In this document: positions 1 to 10,970 of the stretch, in pieces
Layout of the letters: each line of letters opens with the position of its first letter
Numbering within the stretch: the stretch's first letter is position 1
Origin: Apostichopus japonicus
Lineage: Eukaryota > Echinodermata > Holothuroidea > Aspidochirotida > Stichopodidae
DNA length: 64,000 bases
NCBI RefSeq assembly: GCF_037975245.1
Contig: NC_092568.1
Location: 20,181,001-20,245,000 of the forward strand
Reading direction: 5' to 3'
Notes under the pieces: model-generated
Seen by the model: the letters and a program-made list of their open reading frames with translations, nothing else
Told to the model about the DNA's origin: nothing
Database searches by the model: none
Translations under genes and position numbers: made by a program

Positions 1-631
1 AGGTTTTGTGTTTAAGACATGACTTTGGCGGGGGCGGTAGAGGAGACAAAGGTGGTTCGTGAAGGACTTCCAATTCCGTTGCATCAAGGCTTCCCTCTTC
101 ATCACTTAATAGATTATTTTCGCAAGTGGAACCCTCCTTAACATTAATCGTATCACCTGCCGCATGATTTACAGCGTCACCTGAGCCACCGGTGGAATTA
201 TTTTGCTCTGTCTCCATCTCCTTCGTTTTGCTCTGAACCTTGGCTTTTCCATCCTCAACTTCTTCTTGTACCTCTTTTCTGTGATCTGTCTCCGTGTCGG
301 TACCATCATTCACCATGACAACCACTTCTCTCTTTTCCTCTTCTTCAATCCGGACATCTTTATGCTTCTTCTGATGAGCCTTCTTGTGACCATGGTGATG
401 CAGTTTTTCACGTTTATCGGGCTTTTTCATCTCTGTCTCGATGTCGCAGAATTCATCATCTGACAAAGAATGACCATTGTGGTGGCGATGGTGCTTCCCT
501 GATAGAAATGGCAGCTTTATATGGAAAAAATGTGAAATCCCACCACTCTTTTTCACTTCTTTGTCCATTTGAAACAAGTCTGTTGGATCCGACATAGTTC
601 TCAGTCTTCTTGCTTTATTATCTGTCTCCAT
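1..631 (-). CDS. N-terminal coding exon of an unrecognised acidic/His-rich protein (partial)
   Basis: The minus strand is open from an ATG at 631 to the left edge, about 210 codons with no stop. A polypyrimidine stretch ending in CAG lies just upstream (about 637-660), so this looks like a coding exon entered from a 5' UTR intron; the ATG has a purine-rich context (AACGATGG). A second in-frame Met at codon 13 begins MSDPTDLF. The protein is hydrophilic: His-rich clusters (KHHRHHNGH, HHHGHKKAHQKKH), then acidic/Lys-rich low complexity, then a proline-rich segment (PPLSPLPPPP) before KSCLK at the edge. No signal peptide or membrane segment is visible. It resembles the disordered cytoplasmic N-terminus of a larger protein, but I do not recognise the family. 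The 3' exons lie outside the window. Confidence 0.7.
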   Translation of the reverse strand, partial: METDNKARRLRTMSDPTDLFQMDKEVKKSGGISHFFHIKLPFLSGKHHRHHNGHSLSDDEFCDIETEMKKPDKREKLHHHGHKKAHQKKHKDVRIEEEEKREVVVMVNDGTDTETDHRKEVQEEVEDGKAKVQSKTKEMETEQNNSTGGSGDAVNHAAGDTINVKEGSTCENNLLSDEEGSLDATELEVLHEPPLSPLPPPPKSCLKHKT

Positions 632-1882
632 CGTTCCCTGCTTTCAGAAAAACAAAAACAAAATAGGAAAGCTTTAAATAAGAGGATCTATGTATTTAAT
701 TAGGATTAAAGGCAGATTTGCTTAATACTTGCAGCCCCTGGAAGTAGAGTCTGTTGTTGTAGCTGTTTTAGCCTTCATAAAAGAGCAGTTCTGTACAGCT
801 TATAATGTCAATATGTGGAGCAGCAAAATTATTGGTATTTGTTCACGCTTATTTCTTCTGCCATAACTGATCAGATATGCGTAATAATCCAAAAAACTGT
901 ATTGAATGGATCATTCAAGGTTCTTGGAACGAAGGTGCTGGTGTTGTGTGACGGGGTGCATTTACTACAGGGATCTTTTAAACAAAACTGAAATACTTCT
1001 TCACAATACCTAACAAAACAACCTTTGCACGTTTATGTACAAGTCCTTGTTTACACAATGATATGGTCTTCAGGTTAACTTCAAGGATGTTATCAACAAA
1101 GTTTACACTTCAGTCAGCTAGCCTGAATTTTGATACACGAATTTTGAACCCAAAGATACTAGATATCAAAACAAACATACATACTTTTCTTTTAAGAACA
1201 TTTGTAACTTAGCTGAGGACAATCAATGTGGGCCCTTATTGTGAGAAATACTTCCAGGGTGGCCTTGCCTGTTAATTGTAGTCGGACTGGTTTAAGTGAG
1301 GAACTAACTAAGGAAACAATTAATAAAATGCAAATTGACTTACTGCAGGACGTCTGAAATTGTGGCAATGTGGCTAGAAGATCCATATAAGTTGTAATTC
1401 AGTTACGTGAAGTTGCTTTCCAGTGTTTTACCCATTACTGATAACGACATAAGATACTAAGTACAACCGAACGCCATACAACAGTAGTTCTATAGGCACA
1501 TACAGAGCCTAGCCCTCTATACTGTACATTTACACAAATTCAGAAATCATCAATGGTTTTGGGTCATGTCTTTTTATTTTTCTTCTTCTTCTTTCAGCAA
1601 TTCCTGTAAGAGACGAAACGTTCAACCTCCGTTCGGGTAACGCAGAAAATTCGCTGTCAAAGTACACAATCCTTTGTTCAAAGATATGTTATCGAGAGCT
1701 GGAATAATTTCATTATGTCTTCCTATCGTCTTCTACGTATACAAGTACACACATTTCTACGTAAGAGCCTTCCGTATTATTGTTTACATTACGTGCAATA
1801 CTAGGTACATGCAAGTGACCTCATAGGGAACCCCTGGTTTTTTAGAGAAGAGGGCGGGACTTATATACGGCTCTGGGCAACT
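632..1882. other. Non-coding interval
   Basis: This is upstream or intronic sequence for the gene at 1-631. Short open frames are present, but none has splice or homology support. I see nothing else assignable. Confidence 0.5.
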
Positions 1883-1906
1883 CCAGAGCCGTATATACGG
1901 CTCTGG
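1883..1906. repeat. Perfect 24-bp palindrome
   Basis: Two 12-nt arms, CCAGAGCCGTAT and its exact complement, abut with no spacer. A partial extra arm lies at about 1863-1877. The core AGAGCCGTATA recurs at 5793, 10369 and, mutated, 28907, so it is probably a dispersed element terminus or cruciform-forming repeat. Confidence 0.8.
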
Positions 1907-2060
1907 GCGACTCAAACAGTAGTCTTGGCCAAGTCGTTTGATTTCATTCCAGCATTTCTGCAGTCTTCAATCGACCTTCAGATTTCTGAAATTAAATGTC
2001 ACAAGATAATTACCACATGAAGTAATAATGACAGATTTCAGAGAAGATTCCTGTGTTAAC

Positions 2061-2095
2061 CCAGGGAGTTGTTATGGAACATAACAACTCCCTGG
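2061..2095. repeat. Perfect 16-bp hairpin at the duplication edge
   Basis: CCAGGGAGTTGTTATG, loop GAA, then the exact 16-nt complement. The right arm ends next to the first base that aligns between duplication copies 1 and 2 (about 2096 versus 23938); the hairpin is absent upstream of copy 2. Confidence 0.85.
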
Positions 2096-2680
2096 TCTGA
2101 GACTGAAACCACAAGCTGTTTGTGGATAACGGTGCGGCCTATAACTAGTTCAAGAAGTCATGGCACTTCATAGCTAGAGCCAAAGCCTGTACATATTTGT
2201 TGTTTAGTTGTAGATGATGTTTCAAAGACGGTGCCCGTTCCCTAATATTGGGGAAATGAAATAGGGAGCATATTCCATGGCAGCGCATCCCATGTTACCT
2301 AGTTGTTGAGTGATACCGGAGTTTATACCCACAGTGAGAACACTGGGTACACGGTGGTTACATAGTACGCTCCGACCAGAATTCACCCGATTACCAGATG
2401 CAGACCCACCTAGCATTATTTTGGTGCCTTCATCACTTTAGCCACCACTCATATGGGACCTATTCTAAGTCTGACAATACATGCGCATGTGTGAGGACCT
2501 GAAAATATAATTAAAGTGGTTTGTCTTGCCAATAAAGAGTGGTTATTTTGTGTAACATTGTGTAAAAAATTGTCAGACTCAAAGCGCCAGGGGTGCATTC
2601 TGTACAATCATAATTCTTGGGTAATACGCCCTTAATGACAATTAGTTAAAGCCAATTTATACGCTTTAACACATCAGTGG

Positions 2681-2840
2681 AATCACTGTGGTCGAGTGGT
2701 ACGGGCTTAGGTTCGTGACACGAAGAGGTTCCGGGGTTCGATTCCTACCTTCGCCTGATGAGTCCCAAAAGGACGAAACCGTTCGTGAAGTGGAATTTTT
2801 CTGGTATGTTATTCTTTATTGATTTACTATATATGTATAT
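2681..2840 (+). mobile_element. tRNA-derived SINE with embedded hammerhead ribozyme (copy 1)
   Basis: Pol III A-box-like TGGTCGAGTGG lies at 2689-2699 and B box GGTTCGATTCC at 2735-2745. The A-box context resembles class II (Ser/Leu) tRNAs, but no tRNA cloverleaf folds. A hammerhead core follows directly, then a T-rich tail into a (TA)n tract. The same unit is at 24521-24680. Target-site duplications are not clear because the element was copied as part of the larger duplication. Confidence 0.7.
2741..2796 (+). ncRNA. Hammerhead ribozyme, type I, probably mutated
   Basis: CTGATGA (2755-2761), stem II GTCC/GGAC with loop CAAAA, then GAAA (2775-2778). Stem I pairs CTTCGC (2749-2754) with GTGAAG (2785-2790), then an internal loop, then ATTCC (2741-2745) with GGAAT. 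Stem III reads CCGT here, where the copy at 24617 reads CCGG. The substitution breaks the stem III palindrome, so cleavage is expected to be weaker or lost. Confidence 0.75.
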
Positions 2841-5792
2841 ATATATAATAGCCTTTTGATTTTATTCAAGTATAGCGTAAAATCCTGACTTTTTCGATTC
2901 TTGTCAAAATCATGCATATTGATTAGTGGATCTTTCTGAAATATAGAAGGGATATAATCGTGACCATTCATCCCGGCATGCGTTCGCCTCCGTTGTCCAA
3001 TGCTGATTTCTATGAGGTGACTTTCAAAATTGTAATGAAAATCCCTGTTTTGTTTTTTTAAATACGGGTATGAGGTAAGCAAACGTTTACGTTTGTGTAT
3101 ATCGAAATGCCCCCTATCTAAAAATAACTGCGTCTTGTCAATATTTATTGGCTCGAAATGAATCGTCCCGAGAAATAGATATTTTCTGTCGGTCAAATCT
3201 AGAAGAAATCTAAATATGTTAATTTTTATGCACACATTCCTCAGTTTATATTAGTTTCACGAAAGATTCGGCCAAAATTTCGATGGTAATCATTCCATAA
3301 GAATATCGAAAAGGTCATTTACGATCGATTTAATATAAGTGAAAATAGTCGATTTTTCAATTTCCGGAGAGCTAGGTCCCAGTTGCCTAACGGAAACCTG
3401 TCCAAACTCTGTCACTGGAAATTTAGTGAACCTTGTTAAAGAAGGCACTCAACGCATATGAAATATATTAATATACAATAACCATCGAGTATTTTATCAC
3501 CATCCGTATCATTTTTGAAGAAAAAAGTACGATTACAATATTGCACCCTTCTATACCTTAGCTTACAACTTCTGGGGAGCCAAAAACCGGAAAACATTTA
3601 TGCATAACAAAGGGTTTGATTTGACTGTTTTGAAATCACGTATCACTGGCAAGGAAAATGAGCAGACTAGGACAGAATATTCCATACACCTTGGAAAAAG
3701 AGGTAAAATACAATTTAACGCCTCACCGAGTCTACGAACAACACTTTGAACGTATATTGTGTGGCTATAAGAGTATCCTGACCAAATCTGAGAAATTCGA
3801 ATTTTAGCCTCCTTTTAAGGCTATGTGATTTTTTCAAATTTTCTGCCAAAATTGCGACTTTTTTTCTTCCACCGAAAACCATACTTAGGATAGGTGGCGC
3901 CATTCCGCTTCCCTATCGTGTAAAATGAGTTTTGTAATAATTCCCTACTCTGATGATGATAACTGTACTGTGATGGAAAAGCAAAATTGAACGCCTTGCA
4001 ATGTGTCATTTACATATGTAAGTTTTATTATATTTCTTGCAGAAAGACTTTGTATAAGCCACTTTTAACTCGACGGAAACTCGTTTCAATTTCCGTTCCC
4101 GAGCAGTCGGCATGTGCCATTGTTTTCAAGTATATGCGTGAGGTTGGAATGACTCGCACAAGTTGATAATGTCACTTGAGGTCAGCGGAATGCATCGATC
4201 CGCTTAGTCGGCCTATAACTCTCGTTTCATGTTGCAATGACTTTCCTATTCGGTAATATCACTCTCTGCTACAGAGTTTTACCTTCTGACGTAAAATTTC
4301 ATGCGTCTGTGTCCATTGCTGTCTGTAAGAAGAAACAACCGTTCTAAACAACAATGACATTTCTACTTTATATGCCTATACCGAAGAGACATCGAAGAAC
4401 AAAATGTTTCGCTAAAAATATTCGCAAATAGTGATGTTTATATACGGTTCAGTATGTAAACGTGGGTGCGTGTGTGTGTGTTGGCTTATGCATGAAAAGT
4501 TAAGTACTGATAAATAGCAGTCATGCTTCTGTCAGCTTTATTTGCTGCGGAAATTGATACAACTTTCTGTCTTAAAAGAGCAGCAGAGGCATTTTTGCCA
4601 TGTTAACATTATCATGGTAAGGGGAAATTGAAGTTCAATGAATGACCAACTTGTCAGTTATCCATGCAGCGATAAGGGGTTTCTTTGACCTAATATGAGA
4701 CTTACAAGACTATACAAAACACATCATTTTCATGGTTCGGTGTATTAGTCAATGAGGCATTTAAAATTGAGTCTGCTACCACAAAGACGCACCACGAATT
4801 TGATAGCGCCCTCTAAAATTGTTCTCATAGCTTAAAGTATCAGGTGGCATACTCCTATTAGAGTTTATATCCATCCGCCCGATTGTTCTCCTGTTTCAGG
4901 AAAAGTGCCAACAAGGAGCATGAGAACATCTTTTTGACCTGTTATCAATTAGGATCTGCTTTCTTGGGGGCTTGCATTTTGAAGAGCATGAATGGAAGTA
5001 CATGTGGTGCAAAAATCGTGTCAATTGTGCCAATTGTAGACCCCTTTAGGCTTCCCAGGAGCAGCGTACGAACATTGTTTACTACTGAGTGAAGAGGTTT
5101 GTTTACAAGTGGCGAAAACTTCAGGCTCTGATAGCAAAACCCTCTCCGCGATTATGGTGCAGACAATTGATGGTGCCATGATTGGCCAACTTGTCAGTTA
5201 TCCAGTGATGGGTAGCGTTTAGCTAGTGAGAACTTCTATATAGGCTCAGAGACCACATTACTTTTTTGATTTAGTGTGTAAGTCAATGGGGCTTTTAATG
5301 GGGGTATGCTACAATAACGACATGGTCATGGGTTCAGGTAGTGCGAACTTCTACAAGGACTTTAAGATCACAATACATTAACGATTTAGTGTGTAAGTCA
5401 ATCGGACACTTTTATGGAGTGTGCTCATAGAAAGTTGCTTTACCAAAATGCAGGCTAGTTACTTACTATATTAGCCAAAGCTCAAACTCACCCTGGTTAG
5501 AGATAATGTATATATATATATATAAAATGTCTAAAATATTCAGGTTGGTGGTTTTACACTATCACACCGACCCATTCTCTTTTACGATCATGGATCTGTT
5601 CGTTCTGAAATAGTCAAAACTAGATCTGCATCTCAATTTGGATATAGAATTATTAACTTAATGTATACAATAATCTTATTTCTCCGTATGAACCACACAA
5701 CAACGGTAAATATTTGACACCTCAGTGCAGAATATAACGATGTGTAAGCTACCTGAATTCACTGAGAGGCCGTCTTAAAAGGGTGTTTGGAT
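2841..5792. other. Non-coding part of duplication copy 1
   Basis: No gene is supported. A minus-strand frame at 2816-3235 (139 codons) is also open at 24667-25077, but most differences between the copies are non-synonymous and it is broken in copy 3. A plus-strand frame at 4883-5092 sits after an acceptor-like CTGTTTCAG, but copies 2 and 3 carry one extra T that shifts it. Both look like chance frames. A short (TA)n lies at 5508-5524. Confidence 0.6.
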
Positions 5793-5820
5793 CAGAGCCG
5801 TATATAGAGATACGGCTCTG
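5793..5820. repeat. Imperfect palindrome
   Basis: CAGAGCCGTA and TACGGCTCTG form 10-bp arms around a TATAGAGA spacer. The same unit is in copy 2; copy 3 has lost it within a deletion of about 600 bp. Confidence 0.8.
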
Positions 5821-5984
5821 GTTTGGTTTATGCTATAGCGCCGTCTATTAAGTCGGCTAACACTGTATATCCATTATAACTGTCATGTGATATGCTACTA
5901 CACCATATGGTATAAGACCTGCACTTCTTTCGAGAAGTATTCTCTGCCTTTTGAATGAGATTGCAAATGATAATAATCAGCATG

Positions 5985-6260
5985 ACGGGTGGAGAGAGGG
6001 ATGGAGGGAGAGAAGGAGAGATGGGGGGAGGCGGAGAGAGGGTGGAGAGTGAGACGGAGAGGTGGAGAGAGGGGTGGAGGAAGAGATAGAGAAGTGGAGG
6101 GAGAGGTGAATCGTCCAACGCCCCACCGCGCTAGGTGGATGGAGGGGTGGAGGGAGGGAGAGAGCGAGAGAGGGAGAGGTGGACAGAGGGGTAGAGAGAT
6201 GGGGAGAGAGGGTGAAGGGAGAGAGAGAGGTGAGTGGAGAGAAAGCGTGAGGGGGGGGGG
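5985..6260. repeat. Purine-rich (GA) tract
   Basis: Nearly uninterrupted G/A on the plus strand, built from irregular GGAGAGAGGG-like units, with one short mixed-sequence interruption near 6108-6135. The mirror-like purine composition is of the kind that can form triplex (H-DNA). Homologues lie at 29100-29365 and 47920-48095. Confidence 0.8.
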
Positions 6261-6902
6261 GTTGAACGCCTTTGGTTTGGCTTTGTAAACTTTGGCAAAT
6301 CTAGCAGCTTCTCGTGCGTCCCAACATATAATCTCTTAAACTAAGAGAACGGTCACACTTTGAGTCGAAGAGTTGACAACTTGATGAAAAGTCCAAGAAA
6401 GTAGTCGAAATCTGATCAATATACAATTAATATCATAAAGTCGAATTAGTCGAAATTTTGATAAAGAAGTCCAAATATTCGAGAAGTTTGAGATAAACAG
6501 TTGAAATTTTGAAAGATCAAGTCAGTTTTCCGAAAAAGAAAGCGCAATATTGAAAAAATAGTTGAACTTTCGAGAAACTATATTGGAGATAAGATTAGTC
6601 CAAATTTGGAGATGAAAAGTTCAAACCTCCAGAGTTCCATCTGGGCCACCGTAACACTACAAATCTCAAGTCCCCAATCCCCCTCCCGCCTCAAAAAAAA
6701 AACATCCCGCCGGTGTTCGCCCCCCCCTCCCCTCACTGTCTAACGACATTGTTGTAACGTAGTTACCTAGTTTCATTAAGCGAGTCACAAAGACCAAGGC
6801 ACAATTAATACGTAAATGTGGACGATCATTTAGTTGACCGTTTCTCATTGAGGATAATTTATCAATTTATTTTGAAAGCTGCTCAGTGGCGTGCACAGGA
6901 TT

Positions 6903-6977
6903 TCAAGAGTGGAGAGGGCGGAGAGGGTGGGGAGGGTGGAGAGGGTGGAGAGGGCGGAGAGGGTGGGGAGGGGGGGT
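6903..6977. repeat. Short G-rich minisatellite
   Basis: About seven tandem units of the GAGGGTGGA type, in runs of 9-12 bp. It is shorter in copies 2 and 3 (about 30017-30045 and 48735-48770). Confidence 0.75.
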
Positions 6978-7628
6978 TCCCCGAGATACGATAGATTAAG
7001 GCATTTATTCCAGATATACGTTTAAGACAATTATATCGACATTCACCTAGCTGTTGATTTCCCTTGCAAAATTGGATTTTGATTTTAAGGTGTGTTCAGG
7101 TGAGAGTGGGGTAGGGGTGGGCGTTAGAAATGATTGTGTCTGACCACAGATCATTAAATCTGTCGTCACTTTGCAAAAGAATACATTCAAGTATATGACA
7201 ATTGTTTTTTCTTTTTCGTCTATGCTATTGCAAAAGGGTGTCTTTGTTATCGATATTAATAAAAAAGAACATTCCACAGACTGCATTATATTCACGTACT
7301 ATACGTCCCACCACCATGTGCTTTTAAAGCTTAAAGGAATTAACACAAACATGACATAACAGACAATACATAAATGCTGTTGTTCAAGTGTCAATGTGCA
7401 TCAATTATGAAATCCCGTAGATTTCGTCTAAAAGCGATAATTTCGCACAAATATAGAGATTACTATACCTGTAGGAAAGAATGTTTATGCCGAGCAAAAT
7501 GAGTCAGGAAAGAGGATTAGAAAATTGTAACTATTAATAATTGTAACAGTTAACGAGTTATAATACCAAAGTATACTTTGTCTACTTCAAATTATTGTTA
7601 TTCCGTGTTTCTTTTCCTTCTCCACATA

Positions 7629-7969
7629 TCAATTAAATTGATAATCGGTGCAAGGTAGCTGACAAATATAGGGGAAGTTGTTGTTGCTGTATACATCGGC
7701 CCATTTACCACCCGAATACAAGCCCGATGCTATGGCCCCGCGACTGTTAGGCCCATTGTTCGGCTCTCCAGAGAACCAGCTGGTGTAATCAACGGATGAT
7801 CCATCGGTCCAACTTTGCAAGTTGTTTTGGGATCCAACTTTCATTCCGATGTACACCTGTGGATCCCAACCGCCTGTATGCTGTTTAATAATAAAATCAG
7901 AATGTAATAAATAAATAAGTGTAATTAAATATATTAGTGTAATTAAATATATTAGTGTAATTAAATATA

Positions 7970-8042
<73 letters not shown>

Positions 8043-10893
8043 TCTACCTATACGATAACTTACAGCATCTTGTTTCTCGAGGTTCACGCCGATTTTCAGC
8101 GTTTGACCGTGTACAAGTCGGTCCATCTGGCCATCGGTCTATACACGTAGACTTCACGACAGAAGCAAGTGTTTATTTAGTCCGCTTGTTAGATTTCATT
8201 CCAACTTTTACTTCAAGAAATGTTAGTATAGTATATCACATCGTCATAATAAGTTTGGACTGCTCCTGCAGAATTTGCATAAGCTTTAAAAACAATTGGG
8301 GTACCGACAACAAGAAGGTGGGATCTATAAAAAATTTAAAAAATCGATAGGAAAGGAAAGGGTGAGAAAATGTGGTTAAGACTAGCACCATATCTTTCGC
8401 TGTTTTTTTTTCAAGAGTGTAATGCGAATAAAGATACTAATGGGAAGGGGAAGGGGAGGAAGCCTGCCCATGCCCTGGCTGGAATACTTTTTAAGGGGAG
8501 AGAAGCATTTACACTCCACCCGGTGACTGTGCTGTTTAGCTCACAAGCTCTAGCCAACGGGTTCCTAGAGTCCTAGAGGGCTTAGAGCCACCCGTCCCCA
8601 ATAGAATATCACATAAGTATAAGCATAGAGTATTTATGTATAGAAAGTATATATTCATGTTAGGCAAACTTGTTGAGTATAATCGAGTATAATTCAAAAT
8701 GAGATAACGAAGATTGCTAAGACACCTTTCAAAAATATTTATACATTTCTTTAGGCATGGTATAAGAAAACCGTGCGAGCATTTTATGATTTTGTTCAAT
8801 TCTCGACATATGTTCCTCCAGTTCGAAATTTTATTTTGCAATAACACATATCAAGCCAATATTGTAGTGGTATTTAAGTATCGTGCAACTTCGTCAATGT
8901 TTTGAGTGACTGCGCATGGAGTTCAGATGTGCATGGGGTGGTAGTTTTCCCTATTTTTTCTCCGACTGATTAAGGTATAAGGGCCTTAATGGAAGGACAA
9001 GAGGGAGTGCGACCATGGATTAGGTGATTTGTGCTCCTATTGGAGGGAATATGGGGATCGGCGTCCGCAAGAAAAAACATGAAGGGTATACGTCAAATGG
9101 TGCATTTGAGGTATATTTAGACTAGTTAGGTCTGTAATTAGACTAGTTAGGTCTATAATTAGGTATAAACACAAGCTACAAATAATCTTGAACTGTCAAA
9201 GAAACCCCCAACTGAAAGCCCCCCCCCCCAAAAAAAAAAAAAAAAAACTGACGCGTAGGTGTGAGCGGCATGTCACCCCTCCCCACCTCTTTGTACACAT
9301 CACTGTGCCGATGGACCGTTCATTTATAACAGCCGTATGAACCATGTACCCGTTGGACGCGGGGTTGCATACATCACGCTTTTCAACTTATAGCTCATAA
9401 TTAGTTATTATTGCTTCTACGTTAAATGTTGTCAATACTCACTTGTAAAGTCGACCGAACCATTTCTAAGAGAAAGTTTTGTTCTTCTTGGCTGTGAACA
9501 GATGCCAGATGACCACTGGCAAGAGCATTACCTTGGCAGTCAACGAGTTTTGCACTTTGACAGGCTGTCTCCGCGGCATCAAATTGTTTGTGTTCAGCAG
9601 TAAACAATCTGTAACGAGATGGAATGTAGATATGTTTGTAATTATCAATATTCCATTCGGATGGAGTGATTTGAGAAGTATATTGAAGAGTAGCAGGTAC
9701 ATAACAGTTTTGGAATTTAAGGGGGGGGGGGGGGGTCTGGAAATTACGGTATTGAAGAGACACCCAATATATCCCCTTTAATGGGTAATTTCAATTTATT
9801 GACGTAGCTGAAGTACATAAACCATATTTCAGAGGTTACCATAAAATCAACCATGTTGTGTTCATGTCAAGTTAAACATGAAAAGTTGACCACAGCCTAA
9901 CGCAGAAACATGCGCTGGAGCAGAAAATGTTGCAGACTTAATCGGATAATGAGATTTGCAGTGGATTTGACCACCAAAGTTATCATAATACTGTAGTAAT
10001 TATCCATCGCCTATCTTGAAATGTTTTATCTTCGTCATAGCCTACAGTTAATGCATTCAGTGAGTAGCTTCCCCACACATGAGCAGTATCGTGGTTAGTT
10101 GATTAAGATGACATAATCATTGGCATCTTTGTGACAGATTATCTAACAATAGGCCTTCTCGTTATTTAAAGCCAATTTTTATGAGTCAGAAAGGAATTGA
10201 ATGTGCAGTTTCTTATCAGATTAGGATCATGATCAACATAATACTATTGGTGGTATTTATTCATAGCAGACTGGCAACTCTCACTGCTGCTTCTCAACAC
10301 TGCTTCTCCTAAACAGGCGCGTAGCGAGGAATTTGCTAAAGGAGGGGCGAACCTGTAGGCAAATTATCAGAGCCGTATATTCGGCATTGGAAACTATCTA
10401 AGCGTAGCGCCACCATCAGTTGGCGCGAAGGGTACAAGAATATTTTGGCCGAAAATGCCTCCCAGGTCGCTGGAAATGGCACTTCCCAGGCCTTGCAAGT
10501 TGCATCTAAGCATTTTCTATTTTGAAATTACTAGCGATAACTTAAAAACGTACAAAAAAATGCTCAAGGGGGGGGGGGGGCGGTCCTCCCCTTCGCCCCC
10601 TCTCCATTGGCTACGCGCCTGATCATAAACATATTACATCTCAACTGAGGCCTTATGAAATGTTACAAATATATCTCATTTTGGTAGTACGACGTGTTGC
10701 CAGATTGCAGTAACATATTCACATAATCAAGTTTGCAGAAAGACACGAATAGATCATAAATAAATAAACATGATTACCTGTAACACTTTCCATTGAGGCC
10801 AGTCCATTTTGATGGACATGCCGTCAAAGTACAGCCGCTGGAATGCACAAACAACATGCAAGTGACAACGAGCAGAAAAACGGTGCGATACAT
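7629..10893 (-). CDS. Secreted C-type lectin 1 (three exons, 177 aa)
   Basis: Exons are 10893-10778, 9608-9443 and 7880-7629 (stop TGA). All introns are GT-AG with phases 2 and 0, and the joined frame is open. Residues 1-20 are a signal peptide (MYRTVFLLVVTCMLF core). The CTLD starts with the long-form pair C26/C37 (CPSKW..NGKC). C55 and C167 fit the conserved C1-C4 disulfide; GHLASVHS, YIGM (the WIGL position), SWTDGS and an EPN motif (133-135) follow. EPN usually marks mannose-type, calcium-dependent sugar binding. The second calcium motif is WAD instead of WND, and both cysteines of the usual C2-C3 disulfide are missing (SRGA and DVYS), while extra Cys lie at 21, 63 and 171. The probable role is secreted carbohydrate binding or innate immunity. 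Intron 2 contains a long (TA)n tract. Confidence 0.9.
7966..8041. repeat. (TA)n then (GA)n microsatellite in lectin 1 intron 2
   Basis: A run of TA dinucleotides followed by GA dinucleotides. Equivalent (TA)n tracts lie at the same intronic place in the other two lectin genes. Confidence 0.95.
10314..10621. mobile_element. hAT-like MITE upstream part of lectin 1 intron 1
   Basis: Terminal inverted repeats CAGGCGCGTAGC / GCTACGCGCCTG. The 8-bp flanks CTCCTAAA and ATCATAAA match at 6 of 8, and the copy 2 left flank CTCATAAA supports an original 8-bp duplication. Homologues lie at 35353-35575 and 53555-53779, each lacking about 80 internal bp. No coding capacity. Confidence 0.75.
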
Positions 10894-10960
10894 CTTGGGT
10901 AGTAGTTGTTGGATCTTCAATTCGCGATGAATGAATGGCTTGAATGATTCCCAGTTCCTG

Positions 10961-10970
10961 GTTTTATTCG
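10961..10970 (-). promoter_or_regulatory. TATA-like box of lectin 1
   Basis: The minus strand reads CGAATAAAAC about 70 bp upstream of the ATG, which would place transcription start near 10930-10940 and leave a 5' UTR of about 40 nt. The motif and spacing are conserved in the other two lectin genes. This is inference from position and conservation. Confidence 0.45.

Noticed and set aside
1595-1625. Second hammerhead around AGACGAAACG
   Set aside because: No CTGATGA or stem II partner upstream.
2685-2754. tRNA gene
   Set aside because: A and B boxes are present but acceptor and anticodon stems do not form, and the sequence runs into a ribozyme; it is a SINE head.
2816-3235. 139-codon minus-strand gene conserved in copy 2
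   Set aside because: Most differences between the copies change amino acids, copy 3 breaks the frame, and the end reads through a (TA)n tract.
4883-5092. Exon after CTGTTTCAG
   Set aside because: An extra T in both other copies shifts the frame, and no partner exon was found.
5989-6288. Open frames in the purine tract
   Set aside because: Low-complexity GA repeats leave several frames open by chance; composition only.
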